From Curvibacter sp. (GTDB taxonomy: Bacteria > Pseudomonadota > Gammaproteobacteria > Burkholderiales > Burkholderiaceae_C), in assembly GCA_019233055.1 (NCBI GenBank), contig JAFAMV010000229.1, positions 1 through 36,687 on the forward strand: a stretch of DNA of 36,687 nt. Direction: 5' to 3'. The translations under genes were made by a program, and so were the position numbers. This document shows positions 8,519-16,588 of this stretch, piece by piece. Numbering within the stretch: position 1 is the stretch's first letter; every line of letters starts with the position of its first letter. The notes under the pieces were generated by a model. The model did not search any database. It was not told the DNA's origin and saw nothing but the letters and a program-made list of their open reading frames with translations.

Positions 8519-10786
8519 ATGTCTGAAAACGCTTTTCTGCCGTTCGTTGATGAGGCATCCGCTGGCGGCGGCGGCACGCCCGAGAGGCCTTCCTCCCACC
8601 ATCAGCCGCCCAGCTGGCAGGTGCTGGTGGTCGACGACGACGCCGATGTCCACGAGAGCACCGCCTATGCCCTGCGCCACCTCGAGATCGCCGGCCGGCA
8701 GCTCGAACTGCTGCATGCCTATTCAAGCGTGGAGGGCCTGGAGCTGCTCAAGTCCGCCCCCGATGTGGCGGTGATCCTGCTCGATGTGGTGATGGAGACC
8801 GAGCATGCGGGCTTGGCGATGGTCGACCGGATCCGCAACGAGCTGGGCCTGCACAACACCCGCATCATCCTGCGCACCGGCCAGCCCGGACAGGCGCCCG
8901 AGATCGAGACGATCCGCCAGTACGACATCAACGACTACAAGATGAAGAGCGAGCTGACGCGGGCCAAGCTCTATGCCACGCTGACCGGCGCCATCCGCTC
9001 CTTCGATCAGTTGCGTCGCCTCGAAGCCAGCCGCCGAGGGTTGGAGCAGATCGTCGCCGCCAGCCACCAGCTGATCGCCGAGCAGGGCCTGCAGACCTTC
9101 GCCGAGGGGGTGATCATCCAGATCGCCAGCCTGCTCGGGGTCGACCCCGAAGGCCTGGTCTGCGCCAGCATCGGATCGGCCGGCCCGGGCGAGCCCGAAC
9201 AGTCCTTCATCGTCATCGCGGCAGCCGGCCCCTATCGGCACCTGATCCAGCGCCAGCTCAGCGCCATCGACAACCCCGAGATCGTGCAGTCGCTGACCGA
9301 ATGCCTGGCGCAGCGCCGCACCCAGATCCACGAGCACAGCCTGACGCTGTATTTCGGCGGCGACGAGGAGCGCGCGTTTGCCGCCTACATCGCCTCGTCC
9401 ACCCCGCTGCAACACCTCGACGAAGAGCTGCTCGAGGTGTTCTGCACCAACATCAGCCTGTGCGCCGCCAATGTGATGCTGGTCGACCGGCTGCGCGACC
9501 ATGCCTTCGTGGACCGCATGCTGGGCATCCCCAACCGCACCGCCCTGATCCAGCACCTGGACGAGCGCATCCGGGACCAGACGCCCGATCCGGGCCTGGT
9601 GCTGGGCATGGTCGACGTGGACCAGTTCGCCGAGACCAACGACATGTTCGGCCACCGCTACGGCGACCTGCTGCTCAAGGCCATTGCCCGGCGCCTCACC
9701 GAAAGCCTGTCCAGCCGCTGCTACATCGCCCGTGTCGCGGGCAACACCTTCGCCATCGTCGGCCACGCCGGCGTGGTCTCGCCCGAAGAGCTGTGCCCGC
9801 TGTTCGAGGCGCCCTTCATGGTCGAATCGCTGAGCCGGCGCCTCTCGGTCTCGATGAGCTTCGTGCGCTGCGACGAAGTCCCGGCCAGCGATGGCAGCGA
9901 GTGGCTGAAGGACGCCTCGATCGCCATGAAGCGCGCCAAGGCCGCCGGCCAGGGGCGCATCGAGTACTACACGCCGGCCCTGGGCGCCGACTCGAAGGAG
10001 CGCACCCTGCTGCTGCACGGGCTGCAGCGCGCCTTCGAGCACGACCGCCTGTTCCTGGTCTACCAACCCCAGGTGTCCCTGGAGACCGGTGCGGTGCTCG
10101 GCCTGGAGGCGCTGCTGCGCTGGCGTTCGGAGGATGGCAGCCTGGTGCCGCCGGACCGGTTCATCCCGGTGGCCGAACGCTCGGGGCTCATCGTCAGCCT
10201 GGGCACCTGGGTCTTGCGCAGCGCCCTGTACGACCTGCACCGCCTGCACCAGGCGGGCTACGGGCAACTGCGCATGGCCGTCAATGTCTCGGCCGTGCAG
10301 TTCGGCCAGCCCGACTTCCTGCACACGCTCGACCAGGCCCTGGCCGACAAGGCGGTGACGGCCGACCGCCTGGAACTCGAGGTCACCGAATCGGTGGCCA
10401 TCGTCGGCATGGAGCGTGTGGCCACCCTGATGCGCGAGATCCGCAGCCGCCGGGTCGCCGTGGCCATCGACGACTTCGGCACCGGCTTTTCCTCCCTGTC
10501 CTACCTCGACTGCCTGCCGGCCGACCGACTGAAGATCGACCGCGCCTTCGTGAACCTGCTGGAAACCGACCGGCCGGGCGCGCGCATCGCCCGCATGATC
10601 GTGCCGCTGGGGCACCAGTTGGGCATGAAGGTGCTGGCCGAAGGGGTCGAGACCGAGAGCCAGGCGAGGCTGCTGCGCGAGATGGGCTGCGACGAGGCCC
10701 AGGGCTACCTGTATGGCCGGCCGATGCCCTTGCCGGACCTGTTCTCATGGCTGCAGACCCACGCGCCTCGGCCGCAGCAGCCCTGA
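8519..10786 (+). CDS. Response regulator with DUF3369, degenerate GGDEF and EAL phosphodiesterase domains
   Basis: The protein has 755 aa. The receiver domain (about residues 33-155) has acidic pocket VDDDAD, phospho-acceptor Asp89 (LLDVVM), conserved Thr (LRTGQ) and Lys (YKMK). A DUF3369-type GAF-like linker follows at about 165-330. The GGDEF domain is degenerate: the signature reads AGNTF, so diguanylate cyclase activity should be lost. The EAL domain is intact (EALLRW, NVSAVQF, EVTES, IDDFGTG, KIDRAF, LAEGVET). The expected role is phosphorylation-controlled hydrolysis of c-di-GMP. It heads a three-gene overlapping operon with a binding lipoprotein and a histidine kinase, its probable cognate sensor. 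The AT-richer 110 bp upstream (8409-8518) should hold the promoter, but I could not define -35/-10 boxes. Confidence 0.93.
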   Translation: MSENAFLPFVDEASAGGGGTPERPSSHHQPPSWQVLVVDDDADVHESTAYALRHLEIAGRQLELLHAYSSVEGLELLKSAPDVAVILLDVVMETEHAGLAMVDRIRNELGLHNTRIILRTGQPGQAPEIETIRQYDINDYKMKSELTRAKLYATLTGAIRSFDQLRRLEASRRGLEQIVAASHQLIAEQGLQTFAEGVIIQIASLLGVDPEGLVCASIGSAGPGEPEQSFIVIAAAGPYRHLIQRQLSAIDNPEIVQSLTECLAQRRTQIHEHSLTLYFGGDEERAFAAYIASSTPLQHLDEELLEVFCTNISLCAANVMLVDRLRDHAFVDRMLGIPNRTALIQHLDERIRDQTPDPGLVLGMVDVDQFAETNDMFGHRYGDLLLKAIARRLTESLSSRCYIARVAGNTFAIVGHAGVVSPEELCPLFEAPFMVESLSRRLSVSMSFVRCDEVPASDGSEWLKDASIAMKRAKAAGQGRIEYYTPALGADSKERTLLLHGLQRAFEHDRLFLVYQPQVSLETGAVLGLEALLRWRSEDGSLVPPDRFIPVAERSGLIVSLGTWVLRSALYDLHRLHQAGYGQLRMAVNVSAVQFGQPDFLHTLDQALADKAVTADRLELEVTESVAIVGMERVATLMREIRSRRVAVAIDDFGTGFSSLSYLDCLPADRLKIDRAFVNLLETDRPGARIARMIVPLGHQLGMKVLAEGVETESQARLLREMGCDEAQGYLYGRPMPLPDLFSWLQTHAPRPQQP

Positions 10787-11904
10787 CGCCACCCTCGGGG
10801 TCCCGCCGGCGGCTGCTGGTCCTGGGCGCGGCGACGGCGACAGGCCTGGCCGCCTGCCACCGCTCGGCGAGCTGGCGGGTCGGCCTGCTGGCCCCCCTGA
10901 CCTCGCGCGCCGCCGACCTGGGCCAGGGCGGGCGCAACGGCGCCATCCTGGCGCAGGAGGACCGCAACCGGGCCGGCGGCATCCGAGGCCGCCGCATCGA
11001 GCTGATCATGCAGGACGATGCCCAGCAGATCGGCCAGGCGCAGGAAGGGCTGCAGCGATTGATCGCCGCCGGGGTGGTGGCCGTGATCGGGCCCTACACC
11101 AGCTCCATGGCGGCGGCCGTGGTGCCCCTGGCCCAGAAGGCGGGGCTGTTGATGCTGGCCCCCACGGTCACCGCCTCGGACCTGTTCGAACAGCAGGACA
11201 GCCTCCTGCTGCTGAGTCGCAGCGCCCGCGAATCGGCCGCCGACTTCGCCCGTGAACTGGTGCGCCGCGGCCAGCGCCGCGTGGCGGTGGCCTACGACCT
11301 GAGCAACCGGCGCTTCACCGAGTCCTGGCTGGCCGGCTTCCGCGAGACCCTGGCGCACGAGGGCGGCCAGATCAGCCAGGCGACGGCCTACGAGTCGCGG
11401 GCCGAGACCAGTTTCAGCGACGTCATCGGCTCCCTGGTGGGTTCCGAGCCGCAAGGGCTGCTGTTTCTGGCCGGCGCGATCGACGTCGCGCGGCTGGCGC
11501 AGCGCGCGCAACGGATCGCGCCCCACCTGCCGCTGGCCACGCCGGAATGGGCCTCCACCGAAATGCTGCTGGAGCTCGGCGGCGAGGCCGTCGAGGGACT
11601 GCTGTCCATGAAGAACTACAACCCCGAGGACCGCACCCCGCGCTACCAGGTCTTCACCGACACCTACCGGCAGCGCTTCGAGCGCGCCCCCGACTATGCG
11701 GCGGTGGCCAGCCACGATGCCTGCACCGTGTTGTTCGATGCGCTGCAACGGCTCAGCGGCTTCGAATCGCTGCGCACCACGCTGCTCCAGCAGGGCCCCT
11801 GGCAGGGGCTGCAGGAGCCCATCCGATTCGACGCCCGTGGCAACACCCACCGCCGCGCCTGGTTTGTCGAAGTGCGGCGCCGGCAGTTCGTGGTGCTGCC
11901 ATGA
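10747..11904 (+). CDS. Periplasmic ligand-binding lipoprotein (Leu/Ile/Val-type, Peripla_BP_6)
   Basis: The product is 385 aa from ATG 10747, which lies 40 bp inside the preceding gene; no better start follows. The N-terminus has an arginine run (residues 20-22), a hydrophobic core and a lipobox ending at Cys37 (GLAAC). The mature part matches type-1 periplasmic binding proteins of branched-chain amino-acid or amide transporters (RVGLLAPLT, GRNGAILAQEDRN, VIGPYTSSMAAA, TPEWAS). No ABC permease or ATPase is nearby. Instead the gene overlaps the histidine-kinase gene by 4 bp. A role as ligand receptor for that kinase is therefore more likely than transport, by analogy with LuxP-LuxQ. Confidence 0.88.
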   Translation: MAADPRASAAAALTPPSGSRRRLLVLGAATATGLAACHRSASWRVGLLAPLTSRAADLGQGGRNGAILAQEDRNRAGGIRGRRIELIMQDDAQQIGQAQEGLQRLIAAGVVAVIGPYTSSMAAAVVPLAQKAGLLMLAPTVTASDLFEQQDSLLLLSRSARESAADFARELVRRGQRRVAVAYDLSNRRFTESWLAGFRETLAHEGGQISQATAYESRAETSFSDVIGSLVGSEPQGLLFLAGAIDVARLAQRAQRIAPHLPLATPEWASTEMLLELGGEAVEGLLSMKNYNPEDRTPRYQVFTDTYRQRFERAPDYAAVASHDACTVLFDALQRLSGFESLRTTLLQQGPWQGLQEPIRFDARGNTHRRAWFVEVRRRQFVVLP

Positions 11905-13898
11905 AGATCCGCTGGCTCAAGCGTGAATGGCGGCTGCGCACCTACCTGGCCGCCCTGCTGTTGATCACCACGGTCCTGACCGCCTTTGTCGTGGGATCGG
12001 CGATCCTCGCCCTGCGCATCCCCCAGCTGGAACAGGACAGCGCCCAGGAGGTGCGGCACGAAGCCCACCTCTTTGCCAGCCGCGAGGACCTGCTGCTGCG
12101 CACCATCGAAGAACGCCTGGGCGTGATCGCCACCGTCCTGCAGCAACTGCCCTCCGAGGACGCCACGGCCCTGCTCGACCAGGCCGCCGGCGATGGCGGC
12201 ACCTTCCGGACCCTGTACCTCACCAACCGCGAAGGCCGCGTCATGGCGGCCGGCGTGCCGCCGACCCTGCGCCTGCGGCGCAACGAGATGTTCGGCGCCG
12301 ACCTCTCCGGTTCGCCGCTGGTGCGGCTGTTCCAGCAGCGCCAGCAGACCCTTTGGGGCGACAAACACCTCTCGCCCATGACCGGCGAGCTGTCGCTGGC
12401 CGTGGCCTACCCCCTGCTCGACGGCCGAATGCTGCTGGCCGAACTGCCGCCGGCACTGCTGCTCAACAACGTCGACCTGTCCTACGACCAGCGCACCGGC
12501 ACGCGCGAAACTGGCGCCCAGGCGGTCGACATCTGGCTGATCGACAGCCTGGGCGATGTGGTGGCCGACACCGAAAGCGGCGGCGCCGCCGGCAAGCTCA
12601 ACCTGCACGATTCGCCATTGATGGTGGCGCTGCGCGAGGGCCGTCCCCCGCCTGAGCGCATGGACTACGCGGGCCGCGAATTCCATGCAAGCCTGGTCCG
12701 GCTGCAATGGCTGGACTGGTACATCCTGGCCCGCAGCCCCAGCGGCCGCGACAACCGCGCGGTCGGCGCCTACGTCGGCGCCATCGGCGCCTCCTTTCTC
12801 GGCACCCTGCTGGTCGGGCTGCTGCTGGCCCCCTTCTGGGCCTCCGGCCTGGTGCGCTCGCTCAATGCCATCGTCAACCAGGCCCACCAGGTGGCCCAGG
12901 GCGGCCAGAGCCGACGCTGGCCCAAGGGGCCGGTGCTCGAGTTCAACCGCATGTCCGTCGACCTCGAAGCCATGGCCGACAGCCTGCAGGAACTCAACCA
13001 CCGCCTCGAAGACCGCGTCCAGCGGCGCACCCAGGCCCTGGCGGACGCCAACGCCGAACTCGCGCAGACCGTGAAGCACCTGCAGGACACCCGCAATGAA
13101 CTGGTGCGCGCCGAGAAGATGGCCGCCCTGGGCAGCCTGGTGGCCGGTGTCGCGCATGAACTGAACACCCCCCTGGGCAACAGCCTGATCGCGGTGACCA
13201 CCCTGCGCGACGAGACCCGGCATTTCCGCAACGGCCTGCAGGAGGGCTTGCGACGCTCGGCCCTCGAAGCGCTGCTGGAAAGCCTGGACCAGGCCACCAG
13301 CATCAGCGCCCGCAACCTCCAGCGGGCGGCCGACCTGGTGTCCAGCTTCAAGCAGGTGGCGGTGGACCAGACCAGCTCGCAGCGGCGCCTGTTCGAATTG
13401 CGCGAGGTGGTCGACGAGATCGTCATCACGCTGCGGCCCAGCTTCAGCAGGACCCCCTACCGCATCAGCGTCGATGTGGTGGACGGACTCTGGCTGGACA
13501 GCTACCCCGGCCCACTGGGCCAGGTGCTGACCAACCTGATCACCAATGCCGTCGTGCATGGTTTTGACGAACGCGACCATGGCCACATCGAGGTCCGGGG
13601 TGCTGCAGCGCAGGACGGCCGGGTCCGGCTGGAGGTCCGCGACGACGGCCTGGGCATCGCGCCAGCCCTGATCGAACGGATCTTCGACCCTTTCATGACC
13701 ACCCGCATGGGGCGCGGCGGCACCGGCCTGGGGCTCAACATCGTCTACAACATGACCACCACGGTGCTCGGAGGCACGGTGGAGGTGAGCAGCGTGGTCG
13801 GCCAGGGCAGCGTGTTCACCCTGATCCTGCCGCCCAAGGCCCCCGATGCGCCCAGGCCGGCCCCTGCCCAGAGCACCGCGATCGATCCGAAGGTTTGA
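11901..13898 (+). CDS. Membrane sensor histidine kinase
   Basis: The protein has 665 aa. The first membrane segment is at about residues 12-38. A large periplasmic sensor region with double-Cache character follows (about 40-285), then a second membrane segment (about 290-315), a HAMP-like linker and a coiled coil. The dimerisation/H-box is AHELNTPLGN with His419. The ATPase domain has an N-box (LTNLITNAVVHG), G1 (DDGLGIA), F-box (FDPFMTT) and G2 (GGTGLGLNIV). The start overlaps the binding lipoprotein stop (ATGA). It probably phosphorylates Asp89 of the EAL response regulator encoded first in the operon. The physical partner on the periplasmic side may be the co-encoded lipoprotein. Confidence 0.93.
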   Translation: MKIRWLKREWRLRTYLAALLLITTVLTAFVVGSAILALRIPQLEQDSAQEVRHEAHLFASREDLLLRTIEERLGVIATVLQQLPSEDATALLDQAAGDGGTFRTLYLTNREGRVMAAGVPPTLRLRRNEMFGADLSGSPLVRLFQQRQQTLWGDKHLSPMTGELSLAVAYPLLDGRMLLAELPPALLLNNVDLSYDQRTGTRETGAQAVDIWLIDSLGDVVADTESGGAAGKLNLHDSPLMVALREGRPPPERMDYAGREFHASLVRLQWLDWYILARSPSGRDNRAVGAYVGAIGASFLGTLLVGLLLAPFWASGLVRSLNAIVNQAHQVAQGGQSRRWPKGPVLEFNRMSVDLEAMADSLQELNHRLEDRVQRRTQALADANAELAQTVKHLQDTRNELVRAEKMAALGSLVAGVAHELNTPLGNSLIAVTTLRDETRHFRNGLQEGLRRSALEALLESLDQATSISARNLQRAADLVSSFKQVAVDQTSSQRRLFELREVVDEIVITLRPSFSRTPYRISVDVVDGLWLDSYPGPLGQVLTNLITNAVVHGFDERDHGHIEVRGAAAQDGRVRLEVRDDGLGIAPALIERIFDPFMTTRMGRGGTGLGLNIVYNMTTTVLGGTVEVSSVVGQGSVFTLILPPKAPDAPRPAPAQSTAIDPKV

Positions 13899-13978
13899 GA
13901 TTGGGAATTGTTTCTGCTTTTCCTCAACCTCATTTGCCAGTGTCCTTGCCTGACAACCCATGAGATAAGTCCCGAGTC

Positions 13979-13994
13979 TGTGCGATTGTTCACA
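13979..13994 (+). promoter_or_regulatory. CRP/FNR-family-like operator
   Basis: TGTGC-N6-TCACA matches 9 of the 10 conserved bases of the E. coli CRP consensus TGTGA-N6-TCACA. It lies 38 bp upstream of the centre of a possible -10 (TATGAT at 14026) and about 480 bp before the start of a Crp/Fnr-family gene. Autoregulation is possible but unproven. Confidence 0.45.
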
Positions 13995-13995
13995 A

Positions 13996-14018
13996 ACATC
14001 GGCACCGATTTCCGATGT
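13996..14018. repeat. Inverted repeat ACATCGG/CCGATGT
   Basis: Perfect 7-bp arms are separated by 9 bases, immediately after the CRP-like site. It could be a second operator or a transcript hairpin. No T-run follows, so it is not a typical terminator. Confidence 0.5.
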
Positions 14019-14471
14019 CGGCTCCTATGATTTTCAGTTGGATGAACGGCTCGATTCAGACCCCAGCCTGATTGGCCGGCCCCGCACGGCCATCGTCAGC
14101 AGAATCAGGGCGGCCGATCAAAATCCCGATGAATCGCGCAGCCAGACAAAGGAGAATGGCCCCGGACCTTCGTTATTCAATGTAATCAGAAACTCCAAAG
14201 GCCCACCATTCCATGTGGACCTGCCTCCCCATCGATTTCAGACCAGGACCCTGTCGAGATTCACCTCCCCATACCCAGAAGCCCGGTGCGCCGCCGCCGA
14301 AAGGCCCGACGACGCCTTGCACTGCATTTCCCCTTCGGTGACGACGATGGCATGAGTACAGCCCCCGTGGCACCCGAAGCCTGGACGCAGGCTGGTGCGG
14401 GAACCGTCCGCCGGTTCCCTCCCCCTTCCAGCCCACCCCTTCGGATATGGCCTCTGCAGACCCGACCCAAG

Positions 14472-15155
14472 ATGTTGAAAAATTCTGATTTGATTAGACG
14501 GATGCCTTTGTTTTCAATGCTATCGGATCAGCAGATCGATTTTCTAGCAGAGTTCTCAAAAAAGAAAAGATACAAACGCGGCGCGCTGATCGCGGAACAG
14601 GGCAAGCGCATCGAGGCCTTGCATATCATCCTGGTCGGGCGGGTCAAGGCTTTCACCCAGCATTCCGACGGCCGCGGCGTCATATTGTCGGTGCTCGGCC
14701 AAGGCGATTATTTCGGCGAATATGGGTTGATCGAAAATGCCCCGCACCCCTATTCGACGCGTGCCGAAATACTGACCGACGTGATGCAGATTCACACCGG
14801 CGCGCTGAGCCGATTTCTGCCCAGGAATGAATCGATTGCCTATTCATTTCTGCAAGGGCTGCTGCAGAAGATCGAATCGGCGCACCAGAACATCGAATCC
14901 CTGGTTCTGCTCGATGTGCACAGCCGCGTCATCCGGGCCCTGCTGAACTCGGCCGAAGCCGACCTGAACGGCGAGCTGCTGGTGCACAAGAGCATCTCGC
15001 GCAGCGACATCGCGCAGATCGTCGGCGCCTCGCGGGAGATGGTGAGCCGCGTGGTCAAGAACCTGATCGCCGCCGGCCACATCGAAATCCTGCATTCGAA
15101 GAACATCCGCATCCTGAACCCCGATCAGCTGCGGCTGCATCTGGAAGCGGGCTGA
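14472..15155 (+). CDS. Crp/Fnr-family transcriptional regulator
   Basis: The product is 227 aa from ATG 14472; upstream in-frame starts at 14286 and 14352 would add a proline/arginine-rich stretch foreign to the family. A cyclic-nucleotide-binding fold spans about residues 15-120 (GQGDYFGEYGLIENAP). The E. coli CRP cAMP contacts Arg-Ser are replaced by Tyr-Ser, so cAMP binding is doubtful. A C-terminal winged helix-turn-helix is present (ISRSDIAQIVGASREMVSRV). There is no cysteine at all, so it is not an Fe-S FNR sensor. The first codons are AT-rich. Its stop (15153-15155) directly abuts the stop of the convergent creatininase-family gene. Confidence 0.92.
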   Translation: MLKNSDLIRRMPLFSMLSDQQIDFLAEFSKKKRYKRGALIAEQGKRIEALHIILVGRVKAFTQHSDGRGVILSVLGQGDYFGEYGLIENAPHPYSTRAEILTDVMQIHTGALSRFLPRNESIAYSFLQGLLQKIESAHQNIESLVLLDVHSRVIRALLNSAEADLNGELLVHKSISRSDIAQIVGASREMVSRVVKNLIAAGHIEILHSKNIRILNPDQLRLHLEAG

Positions 15156-16013
15156 TCAGGTGGGTGCACCCAGGTCCGGCCGGTCGACCAGCGTGGACAG
15201 CGGCAAAGCGGCCAGTTCCTCCAGCAGCAGGGCGAGTTGCCGGGCTGCGGCGGCCACCAGCGAGCGGCCCTTGTCCGCCGTCGCCGCCGCCGCATTGCCG
15301 GCCGCCCCGGCGGGGTTGTAGTCCTGCATCTGCCAGCCAAGCTTGGCACTGCGGCCGTTGCCGAGCAGGGCATGCCGGCCGGCCCGCAACTCGGAACTGC
15401 TGGCGAAATCGCGGGCCTGCGACATGTCCACCGTCCCGGGCCGCAGGGCCAGCATCATCGAGGTCTCGACATCGCCGGCATGGATGCCGAAACGCTGCTC
15501 GCGGGCGCTGAACTGCGCCTCCAGCTCGGGCGGCAGCGGCAGGTTGAACCAGCTGCAGCTGTAGACGATGAGGTCGCAGCGGCTGCGCAGCTCGCGCGCC
15601 ACGATGTCCATCACACTGACCTGCCCGCCGTGGCTGTTGAACAGCAGCAGCTTGCGGACCCCGGCACGCGCCACACACTCACCCAGCTCCACCCACATCC
15701 GGATCAGCGTCTCAGGGCTCAGGGTCAGGGTGCCGGCGAAACGCTGGTGCTCGGGACTCAGGCCGACGGCCTGGGTCGGCAGCACCAGCACCGGCAGCGC
15801 CGGCGCCAACTGGGGCAGGGCGGCCGCCACGATGCCGTCCACCAGGGTGGCGTCCACGCTCAGCGGCAGATGTGGGCCATGCTGCTCGATCGCCGCCACC
15901 GGCAGCACCGCCACCACCTCGGCGGCCTCGGCGCTGGCCTGCAGGCGGGCAAAATCCCGGGCCCCAAGATCGGCCCAGTAGCGGGAAGGAAGCGGGTTCA
16001 TGGCCGCGATCAT
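15156..16013 (-). CDS. Creatininase-family amidohydrolase
   Basis: The protein has 285 aa (281 if the second ATG at 16001 is used). It belongs to the creatinine amidohydrolase family (PF02633). Likely metal ligands are seen in AIEQHGPHLPLSVD, FNSHGG and GIHAGDVETS. Family members hydrolyse creatinine or cyclic amides, act in riboflavin/F420 or mycofactocin pathways, or have unknown substrates. Nothing nearby points to creatine catabolism, so the substrate is open. Its 3' end meets the Crp/Fnr gene with no gap. It is divergent from ypeA across roughly 50 bp. Confidence 0.88.
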   Translation of the reverse strand: MIAAMNPLPSRYWADLGARDFARLQASAEAAEVVAVLPVAAIEQHGPHLPLSVDATLVDGIVAAALPQLAPALPVLVLPTQAVGLSPEHQRFAGTLTLSPETLIRMWVELGECVARAGVRKLLLFNSHGGQVSVMDIVARELRSRCDLIVYSCSWFNLPLPPELEAQFSAREQRFGIHAGDVETSMMLALRPGTVDMSQARDFASSSELRAGRHALLGNGRSAKLGWQMQDYNPAGAAGNAAAATADKGRSLVAAAARQLALLLEELAALPLSTLVDRPDLGAPT

Positions 16014-16060
16014 AAAACCTGCGCCCCGGCCCCGCGCGCTTTGGCGTTAAGCTGGGGCAG

Positions 16061-16492
16061 ATGATCATCCGCCCCTATCAGCCGCTCGACGAAGACGCCA
16101 CCGTGGCCCTCTGGCAGGCCTGCGCCCTGACACGCCCCTGGAACGATCCCCGCAAGGACATCGCCCGCAAGCTGCAGATCCAGCCCGAACTGTTCCTGGT
16201 CGGCGAGACCGACGGCCGCCTCATGGCCTCGGTGATGGCCGGCTACGAAGGCCACCGCGGCTGGGTCAACTACCTGGCGGTGCACCCCGATTTCCAACGC
16301 CGGGGCCACGCCAGCACCCTCATGGCCGAGGTCGAGCAGCGCCTGCTCGCCCTCGGCTGCCCCAAGATCAACCTCCAGATCCGCAGCGGCAACCAGGCCG
16401 TGCTGGCCTTCTACCGCCGCCTGGGCTACCTGCCCGACGAGGCCATCAGCTGCGGAAAGCGCCTCATCGATGACGAGGCACCGGCGTCCTGA
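16061..16492 (+). CDS. ypeA: GNAT-family N-acetyltransferase YpeA
   Basis: The protein has 143 aa, close to the size of E. coli YpeA. Shared blocks include LTRPWNDPRKDI, GYEGHRGWVNYLAVHP, the acetyl-CoA loop QRRGHAS, LGCPKINLQIR and GKRLIDDE. It should acetylate a small molecule or protein amine in the cytoplasm; the physiological substrate of YpeA is not known. It is divergent from the creatininase-family gene. Confidence 0.9.
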   Translation: MIIRPYQPLDEDATVALWQACALTRPWNDPRKDIARKLQIQPELFLVGETDGRLMASVMAGYEGHRGWVNYLAVHPDFQRRGHASTLMAEVEQRLLALGCPKINLQIRSGNQAVLAFYRRLGYLPDEAISCGKRLIDDEAPAS

Positions 16493-16544
16493 TGTCTGCG
16501 CACACACCGGGCCGGCCGCGATCGTTTCACCAACGCCACAATCG

Positions 16545-16559
16545 ACCCGACAGTCGGGT
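16545..16559. repeat. 15-bp palindrome upstream of GGDEF-EAL gene
   Basis: ACCCGAC-A-GTCGGGT is perfectly symmetric and lies 30 bp before the GTG start at 16589. Position and symmetry suit an operator. No T-run follows, so it is not a clear terminator for ypeA. Confidence 0.5.
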
Positions 16560-16588
16560 ACAAGACGTCACAATAAAGCACTTGACTG

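Larger units (their letters stand above)
13899..14471. other. Gene-poor region between histidine kinase and Crp/Fnr regulator
   Basis: These 573 bp are less G+C-rich than the neighbours and carry no convincing gene. They hold a CRP-like site (13979-13994), an inverted repeat ACATCGG/CCGATGT (13996-14018) and a possible -10 element TATGAT (14026-14031). A frame open from 14038 to 14355 has no family character. The long leader suggests complex regulation of the Crp/Fnr gene, or a small RNA that cannot be identified by eye. Confidence 0.6.

Noticed and set aside
14156..14185. Possible 9-codon leader peptide after AAGGAG
   Set aside because: The Shine-Dalgarno-like sequence is only one or two bases from the ATG, too close for normal initiation.
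14038..14355. 105-codon open frame between the histidine kinase and Crp/Fnr genes
   Set aside because: No ribosome site, no family character and unusual composition; better read as leader sequence.
14286..14471. N-terminal extension of the Crp/Fnr regulator
   Set aside because: It is Arg/Pro-rich and unlike the family; base composition changes sharply at ATG 14472.
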